Below are positions 45,636 through 59,177 of a stretch of 64,000 nucleotides of DNA, one piece after another. Under the pieces are notes generated by a model. The model did no database searches, was not told where the DNA came from, and worked only from the letters and a program-made list of their open reading frames with translations. The position numbers were made by a program, and so were the translations under genes. Where the stretch lies: assembly GCF_900258035.1 (NCBI RefSeq), contig NZ_OGTP01000015.1:1-64000 (forward strand). The letters are read 5' to 3'. Numbering within the stretch: position 1 is the first letter of the stretch; the number at the start of each line of letters is the position of its first letter. The stretch is from Caballeronia novacaledonica. Lineage in GTDB: Bacteria > Pseudomonadota > Gammaproteobacteria > Burkholderiales > Burkholderiaceae.

Positions 45636-46837
45636 CAGTTGTAAGACAGGCCCATGGCCTCGCGCACTTCGCGCATCGTTTCCGTGGCGAACTTGCGCGC
45701 TTTGTCGCAGCCGTCCGCGACGATCGCGCGCAACAGCGACGGGTCGTCCATGTACTTTTGAGCGCGCTCGAGCATCGGCTGCTGCTCGCGCAAAATGCCT
45801 TCGATCACCGGCTGCTTGCATTCCAGGCAACCGATGCCCGCGCTGCGGCAGCCCTTCTGCACCCATTCGTGCGTCTTTTCGTCGGTGTAGACCTGATGCA
45901 GTTGCCAGACCGGGCATTTGTCGGGATCGCCCGGATCGGTGCGACGCACGCGCGCCGGGTCGGTCGGCATCTTGCGGACTTTCTGCTCGATCGTCGCCGC
46001 ATCCTCACGCAAGCCGATGGTATTGCCGTAGGACTTCGACATCTTCTGCCCGTCCAGCCCCGGCATGCGCGACGCCTCGGTCAGGAGCACCTGCGGCTCG
46101 ACGAGAATGATCTTGCGCGAACCTTCCAGATAGCCGAACAACCGCTCGCGGTCGCTCATCGACAGGCTCTGCGATTCCTGCAGCATGGCGCGCGCTTGTT
46201 CGAGCGCTTCGTCGTCGCCTTCCTGCTGATACGCGACGCGCAGCTCGTGATACAGCTTCGAGCGCTTGCCGCCGAGCTTCTTCGCGGCTTCCATCGCCTT
46301 TTCCTCGAAGCCCGGCTCGCGGCCGTACAGGTAGTTGAAGCGGCGCGCGATTTCACGCGTCATCTCGACGTGCGGCACCTGATCCTCGCCGACCGGCACG
46401 AGCGACGCGCGATACAGCAGGATGTCCGCCGCCATCAGCACCGGATAGCCGAGGAAGCCATACGTCGACAGATCTTTCTCGCGGAGCTTTTCGATCTGCT
46501 CCTTATAGGTCGGCACGCGTTCGAGCCAGCCGAGCGGCGTGCCCATGCCGAGCAGCAGCGCCAGTTCGGCGTGCTCGGGCACGCGGCTCTGGATGAAAAG
46601 CGTGGCCTGCGCCGGATCGATGCCCGACGCCAGCCAGTCGATGAGCACCTCCCACACGTTTTTCTCGATGACCTCGGGCGTCTCGTAGTGCGTCGTGAGC
46701 GCGTGCCAGTCGACCACCGCGAAGAAGCACGGGTATTCGGACTGCAGCCGCACCCAGTTTTTCAGCACGCCGTGATAGTGGCCGAGGTGCAGCGACCCGG
46801 TGGGCCGCATGCCGGAGAAGATACGGTCAGGGAACAT
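45635..46837 (-). CDS. trpS: Tryptophanyl-tRNA synthetase
   Basis: TrpS charges tRNA-Trp. The 400-residue product has HLGHYHG (residues 17-23) and KMSKS (265-269). An insert of about 70 residues (175-245) lies before KMSKS and makes it longer than the roughly 335 residues of the E. coli enzyme. Cys308, Cys330, Cys337 and Cys340 form a C-x21-C-x6-C-x2-C pattern close to the [4Fe-4S] site of Thermotoga maritima TrpRS (x22-x6-x2). The start lies 4 bases after the protease gene stop. Confidence 0.95.
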   Translation of the reverse strand: MFPDRIFSGMRPTGSLHLGHYHGVLKNWVRLQSEYPCFFAVVDWHALTTHYETPEVIEKNVWEVLIDWLASGIDPAQATLFIQSRVPEHAELALLLGMGTPLGWLERVPTYKEQIEKLREKDLSTYGFLGYPVLMAADILLYRASLVPVGEDQVPHVEMTREIARRFNYLYGREPGFEEKAMEAAKKLGGKRSKLYHELRVAYQQEGDDEALEQARAMLQESQSLSMSDRERLFGYLEGSRKIILVEPQVLLTEASRMPGLDGQKMSKSYGNTIGLREDAATIEQKVRKMPTDPARVRRTDPGDPDKCPVWQLHQVYTDEKTHEWVQKGCRSAGIGCLECKQPVIEGILREQQPMLERAQKYMDDPSLLRAIVADGCDKARKFATETMREVREAMGLSYN

Positions 46838-46841
46838 GATG

Positions 46842-47507
46842 TTATGGGAATAGTGAAGCGAGGGGATTCAGAATAGCCGACACCGCCGTATAGCCGACGT
46901 TCACGAGCGGTCCGAGCCAGAAGCGCGTGAGCACGCCGGTCACGACGAGCGCCATCACGATGAAGAAGCCGTACGGCTCGAGCTTCGAAAACGCGATCGA
47001 CGCGCGCACCGGCAGGAGCGCCATGACGACACGGCCGCCGTCGAGCGGCGGCAACGGAAAGAGATTCAGCACGCCGAGCACGAGATTCACGCCGACGCCC
47101 GCGGCCGCCATGCGCGTGAAGAAGAGTTCGTCGACGTGAAAGGCCGCGAGCAGCACCGCGATCACGCCCCAGACGAGCGCCTGCACGAAGTTGCTGCCGG
47201 GGCCCGCCGCTGCGACCCACAGGCTGCCCCAGCGCGGATTGCGCAGATTGCCGAACGCCACCGGCACGGGCTTCGCGTAGCCGAACATGAACGCGCCGCT
47301 CGTCACGAAGTACAGGACGATCGGAATCACGATCGTGCCGATCGGATCGATATGGCGCATCGGGTTCATCGAGACGCGGCCGAGAACGTAGGCCGTGTTG
47401 TCGCCGAGCAGTCGCGCGGCATAGCCATGCGCGGCCTCGTGCAGCGTGATCGCGAAGATCACGGGGAGTGCGTAGACCGCGATGGTCTGTATCAGGGAAG
47501 GGTCCAT
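46842..47507 (-). CDS. Site-2-protease-family (M50) integral membrane metalloprotease
   Basis: A 221-residue membrane protein with about five helices. The zinc site is HEAAHG in the first helices and the second ligand region NLFPLPPLDGGR near residue 150. These are the two S2P/M50 motifs. Members cut transmembrane substrates, but the target is unknown. The ATG at 47507 (MDPSLIQTIAVY) is the natural start; 21 upstream residues are Arg-rich and not family-like. It is upstream of trpS and probably cotranscribed. Confidence 0.9.
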   Translation of the reverse strand: MDPSLIQTIAVYALPVIFAITLHEAAHGYAARLLGDNTAYVLGRVSMNPMRHIDPIGTIVIPIVLYFVTSGAFMFGYAKPVPVAFGNLRNPRWGSLWVAAAGPGSNFVQALVWGVIAVLLAAFHVDELFFTRMAAAGVGVNLVLGVLNLFPLPPLDGGRVVMALLPVRASIAFSKLEPYGFFIVMALVVTGVLTRFWLGPLVNVGYTAVSAILNPLASLFP

Positions 47508-47638
47508 GGGGCGGTATTGTATCAAGCAGGCAGGTCGGATCAGGCGCGCGCGGCGACGCCGGGCACGCACGGTTTCGCCTCATGGTGCGCCAGAATACTT
47601 AATCGGGTCTTACGCCCGTGTGCGCTACCGCCCGGCGC

Positions 47639-48268
47639 TTACGCCGTGAGCCCGAACGGTTCGAGACTGCCTCTCCCCGCGCGCACGAGCACTGGCTCCC
47701 CCGATGAAAGGTCGATCACCGTCGACGGCTCCGCCGGGCACGCGCCCGAATCGATCACGAGTTCGACCTGCTTTTCCAGCCGTTCGCGAATCTCCTCGGG
47801 ATCGTTGAGCGGCTCGGTGTCGGGCGGCAGGATCAGCGTCGATGCGAGCAACGGTTCGCCGAGCGCCTCCAGCAGATCGAGCGTGATGCGGTGATCCGGC
47901 ACCCGCAGCCCGATCGTCTTGCGCGACGGGTGCGAGAGCCGGCGCGGCACTTCCTTGGTCGCCTGCAGCACGAAAACGTAAGGCCCCGGCGTCACCGATT
48001 TGATCAGCCGGTACTGCTGGTTGTCGACCATCGCGAAGTTCGAAAGCTCGGAAAGATCGCGCACGAGCAGCGAAAGCAGTTGCTTGTCGTCGATGCCGCG
48101 AATGCGTCGCAATCGCTCGACGGCGTCTTTATCGTCGAGATGGCAGCCGAGCGCGTAGCTGGAATCCGTCGGCAACGCGACGAGACCGCCGTCCTTGATG
48201 ATCTGCACGGCCTGATTGATGAGCCGCGGCTGCGGATTGTCCGGATGAATGCGGAAAAATTGAGACAT
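47639..48268 (-). CDS. YciO-type YrdC-domain protein (threonylcarbamoyl-AMP synthase-like)
   Basis: A 209-residue protein with a YrdC/Sua5 fold: GGLVALPTDSSYALGCHLDDKDAVERLRRIRG and PGPYVFVLQATKEVP. It follows the YciO branch rather than TsaC itself, given the N-terminal SQFFRIHPDNPQPR. TsaC makes the precursor of t6A in tRNA; whether YciO proteins do so is uncertain. The start is a clear ATG at 48268. Confidence 0.88.
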   Translation of the reverse strand: MSQFFRIHPDNPQPRLINQAVQIIKDGGLVALPTDSSYALGCHLDDKDAVERLRRIRGIDDKQLLSLLVRDLSELSNFAMVDNQQYRLIKSVTPGPYVFVLQATKEVPRRLSHPSRKTIGLRVPDHRITLDLLEALGEPLLASTLILPPDTEPLNDPEEIRERLEKQVELVIDSGACPAEPSTVIDLSSGEPVLVRAGRGSLEPFGLTA

Positions 48269-48412
48269 GGCGACGCCTTATTGTTTCGATCGTTATCGCG
48301 AAGGCCTGAGCGGCGCGAATCGCGCGCGAACGCGCCTGACGCGATGTGCGTGCGGAAAATCACCGGTGATGCAAAGACCGTGCGCGGCAAGACGGCGCGC
48401 GCCAAAGGAACG

Positions 48413-49243
48413 TTACAGCCAGCGCTCCCAGACAGGCGTGAGATCGTCCGGCAGCGGCGGGAGCTGGCCGAGATCGACGCGCCCTTCGCCTGCGCCGTGG
48501 AAGTCCGAACCGCGCGAGGCCTCGAAGCCGTAGCGGCGGGCGACGTCGGCATATTCGCGGTACTGGTCGGGCGTGTGGCTGCCCGTCACGACCTCGATCG
48601 CGCGGCCGCCGAGCTGGATGAATTCGTCGAAGAAGGCGGCGAATTCGACCGGCGTGTAATCGTAGCGCCCGGGATGCGCGACGATCGGCTCGCCGCCCGC
48701 GTCCTTGATCCATTTGACGGCGTCGGCGAGCTTCGCCCAGCAATGCCCGACGAAACCCGGCTTGCCGTCGCCGAGATAGCGCGCGAAGACGTCGGACGTG
48801 GACTGCGCGTAACCCGCCTCCACCAGATACCGCGCGAAGTGCGTGCGCGAAATCATGTCGGGATCGTCGGTGAAGCGCAGCGCGCCCTTGTGGCAGTCCG
48901 GAATGCCGATCGCCGCGAGCGCCTCGCCGATCGCCACGCCGCGCGCCGCGCGTCCGTTGCGCGTGGATTCGAGCCCCCTGAGCAGCGCGGCGTTGTCCGG
49001 ATCGACGTTCATCCCGACGATATGCACCGTGCGCGACGCCCACGTCACCGAAATCTCGACGCCGGGCAGATACGCCATGCCGAGCGTCTCGGCGGTCTTG
49101 CGGGCTTCGTGTTGTCCGCCGAGCTGGTCGTGATCCGTGAGCGACCACAAAGTCACGCCGTTCGCATGCGCGCGCGCCGCGACTTCGGCGGGCGCGAACT
49201 GGCCGTCGGACACGGTGGAATGGCAATGCAGATCGGCGTTCAT
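48413..49243 (-). CDS. PHP-domain phosphatase/exoribonuclease (YciV/RNase AM-like)
   Basis: A 276-residue PHP-family enzyme. The metal ligands begin with His6 and His8 (MNADLHCHSTVSDG), followed by SLTDHDQ, PGVEISV and HPGRYDY, ending at GSDFHGAGE. E. coli YciV (RNase AM) matures the 5' ends of rRNA and removes phosphate from 3',5'-nucleotides; the same role is likely. Standard length and its own ATG. Confidence 0.88.
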   Translation of the reverse strand: MNADLHCHSTVSDGQFAPAEVAARAHANGVTLWSLTDHDQLGGQHEARKTAETLGMAYLPGVEISVTWASRTVHIVGMNVDPDNAALLRGLESTRNGRAARGVAIGEALAAIGIPDCHKGALRFTDDPDMISRTHFARYLVEAGYAQSTSDVFARYLGDGKPGFVGHCWAKLADAVKWIKDAGGEPIVAHPGRYDYTPVEFAAFFDEFIQLGGRAIEVVTGSHTPDQYREYADVARRYGFEASRGSDFHGAGEGRVDLGQLPPLPDDLTPVWERWL

Positions 49244-49328
49244 GTTCGGCTCTGGGGTTTCACTGACATTCTAACTGTAACGGCATGACACGCCGCTTAT
49301 GTAGTGCCTTCGTAACGTGCCGCGCTAC

Positions 49329-50213
49329 TTACGCGCAGAACGATTCGATCAGCGCCGCGACACGCTCCGGCTGGTCGTGATGGATCATGTGCCCGGCGTC
49401 GTCGACGATTTCCTCGCGCCAGTCGGCGAAAGCGGTGAAGCGCGTCTTGAACTCGGCGACGGGCGTCTGCCCCGCGAAGGCGGCGAGCGTCGGCGAATCC
49501 TTGGCCTCGACGTGCAGCACCGGCGCCGTGACGCGCGCCCACGCGGCGCTCACTTCGTCCAGCCGATACAGCGTCGGACCGCGCAACTTGTGGGCCGGAT
49601 CGGCGAGCAGATGGAAACGCCCGTCGCTTTCCTCGCGCGACCAGTGCTGCGCGAGAAAGCGCGCCCGCGCGAGCGGCAGACGCGGATTCGTGCGCATCAG
49701 CCGGTCGGCGACTTCGTCGAGGCTCGCGTAGCTGCGCAGCGCGGGCGGCGTGCGCAGCTCGTCAAGCCATTGCGCGATGCGCCCCGGCGATTGCGACGCG
49801 CGCGCCGCCGACAAGCCGAAGCCTTCCAGATCGACCACGCGGCGCACGCGTTCCGGCCGCACGCCCGCATACAGCAGCGCGACGTTCGCGCCCATGCTGT
49901 GACCGACGAGATTCACCTGTTCACCGCGCGCGAAGTGGTCGATGAGCACGTCGAGATCGGCGAGATAGTCGGGAAAGTAGTAATGCCCGCCGCCCTTCTC
50001 CGCGACCGGCCGGTCCGACAGACCGAAGCCGCGCGCGTCGGGCGCGAGCACTTGCCAGTCGCCGGCGAGCGCGTCGACGGCGAACTGGAACGACGCGCTC
50101 ATATCCATCCAACCGTGCAGCATGAAGAGCATCGGAGCGTCGGGCAAACCCCAGCGACGCACGTGCAGACGCACGCCGCGTGCATCGACGAATTCGGAGC
50201 GCGATTCTTTCAT
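49329..50213 (-). CDS. Alpha/beta-hydrolase
   Basis: A 294-residue hydrolase. The nucleophile Ser is in LVGHSMGANVAL, the oxyanion region in MLHGWMDMSASF, and the catalytic His in DDAGHMIHHDQPE. The ATG at 50213 begins MKESRSEFVDARG. The substrate is unknown; the sequence resembles epoxide-hydrolase or esterase-like enzymes. A longer upstream reading would run over the next gene region. Confidence 0.85.
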   Translation of the reverse strand: MKESRSEFVDARGVRLHVRRWGLPDAPMLFMLHGWMDMSASFQFAVDALAGDWQVLAPDARGFGLSDRPVAEKGGGHYYFPDYLADLDVLIDHFARGEQVNLVGHSMGANVALLYAGVRPERVRRVVDLEGFGLSAARASQSPGRIAQWLDELRTPPALRSYASLDEVADRLMRTNPRLPLARARFLAQHWSREESDGRFHLLADPAHKLRGPTLYRLDEVSAAWARVTAPVLHVEAKDSPTLAAFAGQTPVAEFKTRFTAFADWREEIVDDAGHMIHHDQPERVAALIESFCA

Positions 50214-50269
50214 GGCGTCGATTCTGTAAAAAAAGATGACCGTTCGATTATAGCGACGATGGCCGCGGC

Positions 50270-51115
50270 CTACTTCGCCTCGTCGAGTCCGGCGAGCGCA
50301 CGCAGTTCGGCCTCGTCGAAGCCCGCGTCGCGGCGCGCCTCGAAGTTGAACGGACCGCGCAGCTTCGGCGCGTGGTATTGCGCGGCGAGGCGTTCGTAGG
50401 TCGCGTGCGGATCGAGGCGCTGGCCGTCGCACAGAAAACGGAACCAGCGATTGCCGATCAGCACGTGGCCGATTTCATCGCGCAGGATGACGTCGAGAAT
50501 GCTCGCGGACGCGTGATCGCCCGCCTGCGCGAGACGTTTGCGAATCGGCGGCGATGCGTCGAGTCCGCGCGCCTCCAGCGTGCGCGGCACGAGCGCCATG
50601 CGGGCGAGCACGTCGCCGCGCGTGCGCTGCGCCATGTCCCACAGGCCGTCGTGGGCCGGGAAATCGCCGTAGGCATGTCCGAATTCGGCCAGCCGCGCGA
50701 CGAGCAGCGAAAAATGATGCGCCTCCTCCGCCGCGACTTTCAACCAGTCGAGATAAAAATCCTGCGGCATCGACGGGAATCGCCACACGGCGTCGAGCGC
50801 GAGATTGATCGCGTTGAATTCGATGTGCGCGAGCGCGTGCAGCAACACGGCGCGGCCCGCATCCGACTGCATGCTGCGACGCTTCAGCGACGACGGTTCG
50901 ACGAGTTCCGGACGCTCCGGCCGGCCGGGCAGGTCGGCGGGTTCATCGAGCGTGGCGTGCGGATCGATGCGGGACGACTGCGCGCCCGCCGAATCGAACA
51001 ACGCGCGGGCGTGCGCCGCCTTCGTCGCGGGATCGCGTTCGCGCAGGATCGCGAGCGCCGTGCCGCGCGCGCAGGCGCCGGTGTCGGCTTCGGTGGGAAT
51101 CACAGGGTCGTGCAT
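50270..51115 (-). CDS. DUF455 family ferritin-like protein
   Basis: A 281-residue protein of the DUF455 family. A four-helix bundle with diiron-type ligands is suggested by LLHALAHIEFNAINLALDA, the AAEEAHHFSLL motif and the later RDEIGHVLIGNRWF. It may be a diiron oxidase like MiaE or a storage protein. The ATG at 51115 (MHDPVIPTEAD) is preferred over one 27 bases upstream. The function is unproven. Confidence 0.82.
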   Translation of the reverse strand: MHDPVIPTEADTGACARGTALAILRERDPATKAAHARALFDSAGAQSSRIDPHATLDEPADLPGRPERPELVEPSSLKRRSMQSDAGRAVLLHALAHIEFNAINLALDAVWRFPSMPQDFYLDWLKVAAEEAHHFSLLVARLAEFGHAYGDFPAHDGLWDMAQRTRGDVLARMALVPRTLEARGLDASPPIRKRLAQAGDHASASILDVILRDEIGHVLIGNRWFRFLCDGQRLDPHATYERLAAQYHAPKLRGPFNFEARRDAGFDEAELRALAGLDEAK

Positions 51116-51299
51116 CGGACTATCTCGAAAAGAGGCGTGCAACCGCGCGCTCCAGCGGACGCTTACGGCAAACAGCTAAAATGGTAATCCCGGCGGACGC
51201 AACGCATCGCGTAACAATCGGCGCAGCGAGGAGGCGGCAGGCGCGCATTTTAGCGCCGCCAGCGCCCCACCCTTACGACACCACGCCTCAGGAGACAAT

Positions 51300-51824
51300 G
51301 TGGCCATCTACAAACTCGGCGACGACGCCCCGACCATCCACGAAAGCGTGTTCCTTGCGGACGCCGCGACCATCATCGGCCGCGTGACGCTCGAAGAGAA
51401 CGCGAGCGTGTGGCCCGGCGCCTCGCTGCGCGGCGACAACGAGCCGATCGTCGTCGGGCGTGGCAGCAACGTGCAGGAAGGCGCGGTGCTGCACGCGGAT
51501 CCCGGCTTTCCTCTGACGATCGAAAGCGGCGTCACCGTCGGTCACCAGGCGATGCTGCACGGCTGCACGATCAAGGAAGGCTCGCTGATCGGCATTCAGG
51601 CCGTGGTCTTGAATGGCGCGGTGATCGGCCGCAATTGTCTGGTTGGCGCGGGCGCCGTGGTCACCGAAGGCAAGGTGTTTCCGGACAACACGCTGATTCT
51701 CGGCGCGCCGGCGAAGGCGGTCCGGGAAATCGGCGAGGCGGACATCGCCCGCATGCGCGCCGCCACGGCAAGTTACTCCGACCGGCGCGAATACTACAAG
51801 GCGCAGCTCGTGCGCATCGGCTAA
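51300..51824 (+). CDS. Gamma-class carbonic anhydrase-like hexapeptide protein
   Basis: A 174-residue left-handed beta-helix protein. The repeats are seen in VTLEENASVWPGASLRGD and GSLIGIQAVVLNGAVIGRN. The three zinc-ligand histidines are at VLHADPG, VTVGHQAM and LHGCTI. Related proteins are YrdA/PaaY-like. The start is a GTG at 51300 preceded by AGGAG. It is 42 bases upstream of hslO. Confidence 0.9.
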   Translation: MAIYKLGDDAPTIHESVFLADAATIIGRVTLEENASVWPGASLRGDNEPIVVGRGSNVQEGAVLHADPGFPLTIESGVTVGHQAMLHGCTIKEGSLIGIQAVVLNGAVIGRNCLVGAGAVVTEGKVFPDNTLILGAPAKAVREIGEADIARMRAATASYSDRREYYKAQLVRIG

Positions 51825-51866
51825 GGCCCGAAAGAACGGGCGAGCCCCAACACCCAAGGAAGAGTT

Positions 51867-52817
51867 GTGAACGACCAGTTGCAGAAATTCATGTTCAACG
51901 CGGCGCCCGTGCGCGGCGAGATCGTCTCATTGCGCCACACGTGGCAGGAAGTGCTCGCGCGCCGCTCGTATCCCGCGGCCGTGCGCAACGTGCTCGGCGA
52001 GATGATGGCCGCATGCGCGCTCTTGTCCGCGAACCTCAAGTTCGACGGCACGCTCGTCATGCAGATCTACGGCGACGGCCCGGTGAAGATGCTGGTCGTG
52101 CAGTGCGATTCCAGCCTTTCGCTGCGCGCCACCGCGAAGCTCGCCGACGGCGCCGAGCGCGAACTGGAAAGCGAAATGTCGCTCGCGGAGCTCCTGAACC
52201 GTCACGGGCGCGGGCGCTGCGTCATCACGCTCGATCCCACCGACAAAAAGCCGGGACAGCAGCCGTATCAGGGCATCGTGCCGCTGTCGGGCGAGGACGG
52301 CCCGCTCGCGTCGATGGCCGAGGTGCTCGAACACTACATGCATCACTCCGAGCAGCTCGACACGCGCCTGTGGCTCGCCGCCGACACCGATCGCGCGGTC
52401 GGCATGCTTCTGCAGAAGCTGCCGGGCGATGGCGGCATCGTTCCGCATCCGGGCGAGCACGACGCCGACACCTGGCAGCGCGTCTGCCATCTCGGCAGCA
52501 CGCTTTCGAACGAGGAATTGCTGAAGGAAGAACCGGACACCGTCTTCAAGCGCCTTTTCTGGCAGGAAAACGTGCAGCACTTCGATCCCGCGCCGGCGCG
52601 CTTCCAGTGCACGTGCTCGCGCGAAAAGGTCGGCGGCATGCTCAAGATGCTCGGCCGCGAGGAAGTCGATGGCGTGATCGAAGAGCGCGGCAACGTCGAA
52701 GTGCATTGCGAGTTCTGCAATCAGCGCTACGACTTCGACGCCGTCGACGTGGCGCAACTTTTTGTCGCAAAAGAACTCTCACAAGGCGTGAGTCCGGCGT
52801 CGGACCGGCGGCACTGA
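51867..52817 (+). CDS. hslO: Redox-regulated chaperone Hsp33
   Basis: Hsp33 becomes an active holdase on oxidation. The 316-residue product has the N-terminal substrate domain and a C-terminal zinc switch with CTC (FQCTCSREK) and CEFC (VHCEFCNQRY). The GTG start at 51867 has AAGGAAGA upstream. It follows the gamma-carbonic-anhydrase-like gene in the same direction. Confidence 0.95.
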   Translation: MNDQLQKFMFNAAPVRGEIVSLRHTWQEVLARRSYPAAVRNVLGEMMAACALLSANLKFDGTLVMQIYGDGPVKMLVVQCDSSLSLRATAKLADGAERELESEMSLAELLNRHGRGRCVITLDPTDKKPGQQPYQGIVPLSGEDGPLASMAEVLEHYMHHSEQLDTRLWLAADTDRAVGMLLQKLPGDGGIVPHPGEHDADTWQRVCHLGSTLSNEELLKEEPDTVFKRLFWQENVQHFDPAPARFQCTCSREKVGGMLKMLGREEVDGVIEERGNVEVHCEFCNQRYDFDAVDVAQLFVAKELSQGVSPASDRRH

Positions 52818-52980
52818 ATCGGCGCGAAAGCCTTGTCCAGTGGAGATTGCGCCATCTGCGCCGGGGGCTTGCGAAGCCCTGGTTTCGTTCGGCGCGACGC
52901 TTGCGGCCTAAGACTCGCGACAGACTCCGCAAGCTATGATGGGGCTTCCGTACAGATGTCCGGCCCGCTGGAGGTCGAAA

Positions 52981-53331
52981 ATGAAAACCGCAACGCTCAA
53001 CTGGAATTTGCTGCCGTGCCTTGCCGGCGTCGCGCTCGTCGCCGGCTGCATGATGGATCCGCCCGGCCCTTCGCCGATCTATAGCCGTCTGCCCGATACG
53101 CCGCCCGCGCCGCAGCAGACGCTGTCGTCGCAGCAGCAGATGGACCGCTACAACGCCATCGACAAGCAGGCGCTGAACGAATCGCAGCAAGCCGCCGCGG
53201 CGGGCAACGCGGCGAAGACGATGTCGCAGTTCTACGCGCCCGCGCCGGTCTCGGTCTACGGCGGCTATTCGAGCGGCGGCTGGGGCGGCCCGTACTGGGG
53301 CACCGGCGTTGGAATCGGCACTTGGTGGTGA
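52981..53331 (+). CDS. Small Gly/Pro/Gln-rich lipoprotein
   Basis: A 116-residue predicted lipoprotein. The signal peptide ends LVAGC, followed by MMDPPGPSPIYSR. The middle is Gln/Ala rich (SSQQQMDRYNAIDKQALNES) and the tail Gly/Tyr/Trp-rich. No enzymatic motif. The ATG at 52981 precedes the lipobox; an in-frame ATG at 52936 is upstream but not signal-like. Ends before a strong terminator. Confidence 0.75.
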   Translation: MKTATLNWNLLPCLAGVALVAGCMMDPPGPSPIYSRLPDTPPAPQQTLSSQQQMDRYNAIDKQALNESQQAAAAGNAAKTMSQFYAPAPVSVYGGYSSGGWGGPYWGTGVGIGTWW

Positions 53332-53360
53332 TCGAACCGGCAACGAGCCCGGCAGAAACA

Positions 53361-53391
53361 AAAATAGCGCGGCCGACAGCCGCGCTATTTT
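53361..53391. terminator. Bidirectional intrinsic terminator between the lipoprotein gene and ftsB
   Basis: AAAATAGCGCGGC and GCCGCGCTATTTT form a 13-base stem with a 5-base loop, and T-runs on both strands. It serves both convergent genes. Confidence 0.9.
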
Positions 53392-53418
53392 TTTGTTCGA
53401 TGGACCGGAAAGCCGCCG

Positions 53419-53889
53419 CTACTGCGCCGCGCCTTCCTGCGGTTTCTTCTTCGCTTCCGCCGCTTTTTCCTTCTGGGCCTTCTTGTCGAGATCGCGCAAT
53501 TCCTGCTTCGAACGCGACACGGGATTCGGCACCACGCGCAACGGCGCCGCCGATACCTGACCGCGCGTCGAGCCGTTCATGCCCGGCACGTTCGCGGAAT
53601 TGACGGGCGCGTTCGAATTCGGCGCGACGAACTGAACGAACACCTCGCTGTCCTTCACCATGCCCATTTCGTAGCGCGCGCGCTCTTCCACGGCGGCGGT
53701 GCCGCTTTGCAGATCCTGCACTTCGCCCTGAACGCGCTCGTTGCGCAATCTCAGGTTCGTGTTCTTTTCCGTCTGCTGCGCGAGCTGCTGCTGCAATTCG
53801 TGCACGCGCAGCCAGCCGCCGTGCCCCCACCAGAGCGGGTATTGGATCAGCACCAGCAACAGAACCAGAACGACAGTTACGAGCCGCAT
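53419..53889 (-). CDS. ftsB: Cell division protein FtsB
   Basis: FtsB is a bitopic membrane protein of the FtsQLB divisome complex. A single N-terminal helix ([19 protein letters not shown]) is followed by a coiled coil ([20 protein letters not shown]) and the [14 protein letters not shown] block. The 156-residue length exceeds the roughly 100 residues of E. coli FtsB because of a Pro/Lys-rich C-terminal tail. It follows eno, as is common. Confidence 0.93.
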   Translation of the reverse strand: MRLVTVVLVLLLVLIQYPLWWGHGGWLRVHELQQQLAQQTEKNTNLRLRNERVQGEVQDLQSGTAAVEERARYEMGMVKDSEVFVQFVAPNSNAPVNSANVPGMNGSTRGQVSAAPLRVVPNPVSRSKQELRDLDKKAQKEKAAEAKKKPQEGAAQ

Positions 53890-54003
53890 TCACGTAGCCG
53901 AAATAAGCGCCGCCCGGCGGCAAACTTGCCGTGGGCGGCGGGCTTCAAAAGATGACGCTTCAAAGACGTCCCAGCGTCTTTATCGACTAAAGCGGCAAAA
54001 GCT

Positions 54004-58286
<4,283 letters not shown>

Positions 58287-58339
58287 TCATTTTTGCGGAA
58301 CATCGTGGCGGCCGTTCGTCAAGTCCCGCGTGCGCTTCG

Positions 58340-59161
58340 TCATTGCGGCGACTCCATCGCTTTAAGCAGGCGCTGCACTGCGCGCGCGGTGTCGATCGGG
58401 CGCTCCATCGGAAAGAGATGGCTGCCTTCCATCCATTCGATACGGCCGCCGGCGATGCGCCGCGTCATGCCGAGCCCGACTTGCCGGACCTCGCGCGAGT
58501 GCGTCCCCGCGATGAAGCCGACCGGCACCGGCACGCCATGCGCGACGCGCGCGCCGAGCGTGTGCGGCAGCGTGCGATAGATCAGATATTCGACGTGACG
58601 ATCGAACGCGAGCGAGCGCGCGCCGTTTGCATGCGTTTGCGGAATGCCGAAGTCGATGTAATCGGACAACATGCGCTCGTCCCAGCGCGCGAACGCGGGC
58701 TTCGACAGAAAATGCCGCCAGGCCTCGTCGCGGCTCGCCCACTGCGTGCGGCGCTTCCTGGTCGCGGCGGCGGGCGACAGCCGCTCGTCCAGTCCGGTCC
58801 ATTGCGTGACGCGCAGAAGGCTGCTGCGCCAGCCCGCGATCACGGGCGAATCGAGCATCACGACACCTTTCACCCATTGCGGGCGCCTGAGCGCCGCCAT
58901 CAGCGACACATAGCCGCCGAGCGAGTGCCCGACGAGCCACACTTTCGGATGATGGTCGTCGGCTTCCCGCCGGTAGCGGCTCATGTCGTCGATGAGTTGA
59001 TCGACGAGATACGGCCAGTCGCGCGTCACCGGAAAGCGCGCGTCATGGCCGATGCGCTCGATGCTGCGAACCTCGTAGTCGTCGGAAAGCTCGGCGAAAA
59101 TCGTGCGATAAACCGATGCCGGAAAACCGTTCGCGTGCGAAAAATGGATGATGTCTTTCAA
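58340..59161 (-). CDS. Alpha/beta-hydrolase
   Basis: About 273 residues from a TTG at 59161 (LKDIIHFSHANGFPASVYR). The nucleophile is in WLVGHSLGGYVSL, and a catalytic His near GSHLFPMERP. The frame remains open further upstream inside comEC, but the TTG begins the natural first strand and has AGAGA upstream. The function is unknown; likely a lipase or esterase-like enzyme. The start follows the comEC stop by 16 bases. Confidence 0.8.
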   Translation of the reverse strand: MKDIIHFSHANGFPASVYRTIFAELSDDYEVRSIERIGHDARFPVTRDWPYLVDQLIDDMSRYRREADDHHPKVWLVGHSLGGYVSLMAALRRPQWVKGVVMLDSPVIAGWRSSLLRVTQWTGLDERLSPAAATRKRRTQWASRDEAWRHFLSKPAFARWDERMLSDYIDFGIPQTHANGARSLAFDRHVEYLIYRTLPHTLGARVAHGVPVPVGFIAGTHSREVRQVGLGMTRRIAGGRIEWMEGSHLFPMERPIDTARAVQRLLKAMESPQ

Positions 59162-59177
59162 GCGTGTCTCTATTTTT

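Noticed and set aside
50219..50432. Upstream extension of the alpha/beta-hydrolase gene to 50432
   Set aside because: The added sequence overlaps the DUF455 gene and is Arg-rich; the family-like start is the ATG at 50213.
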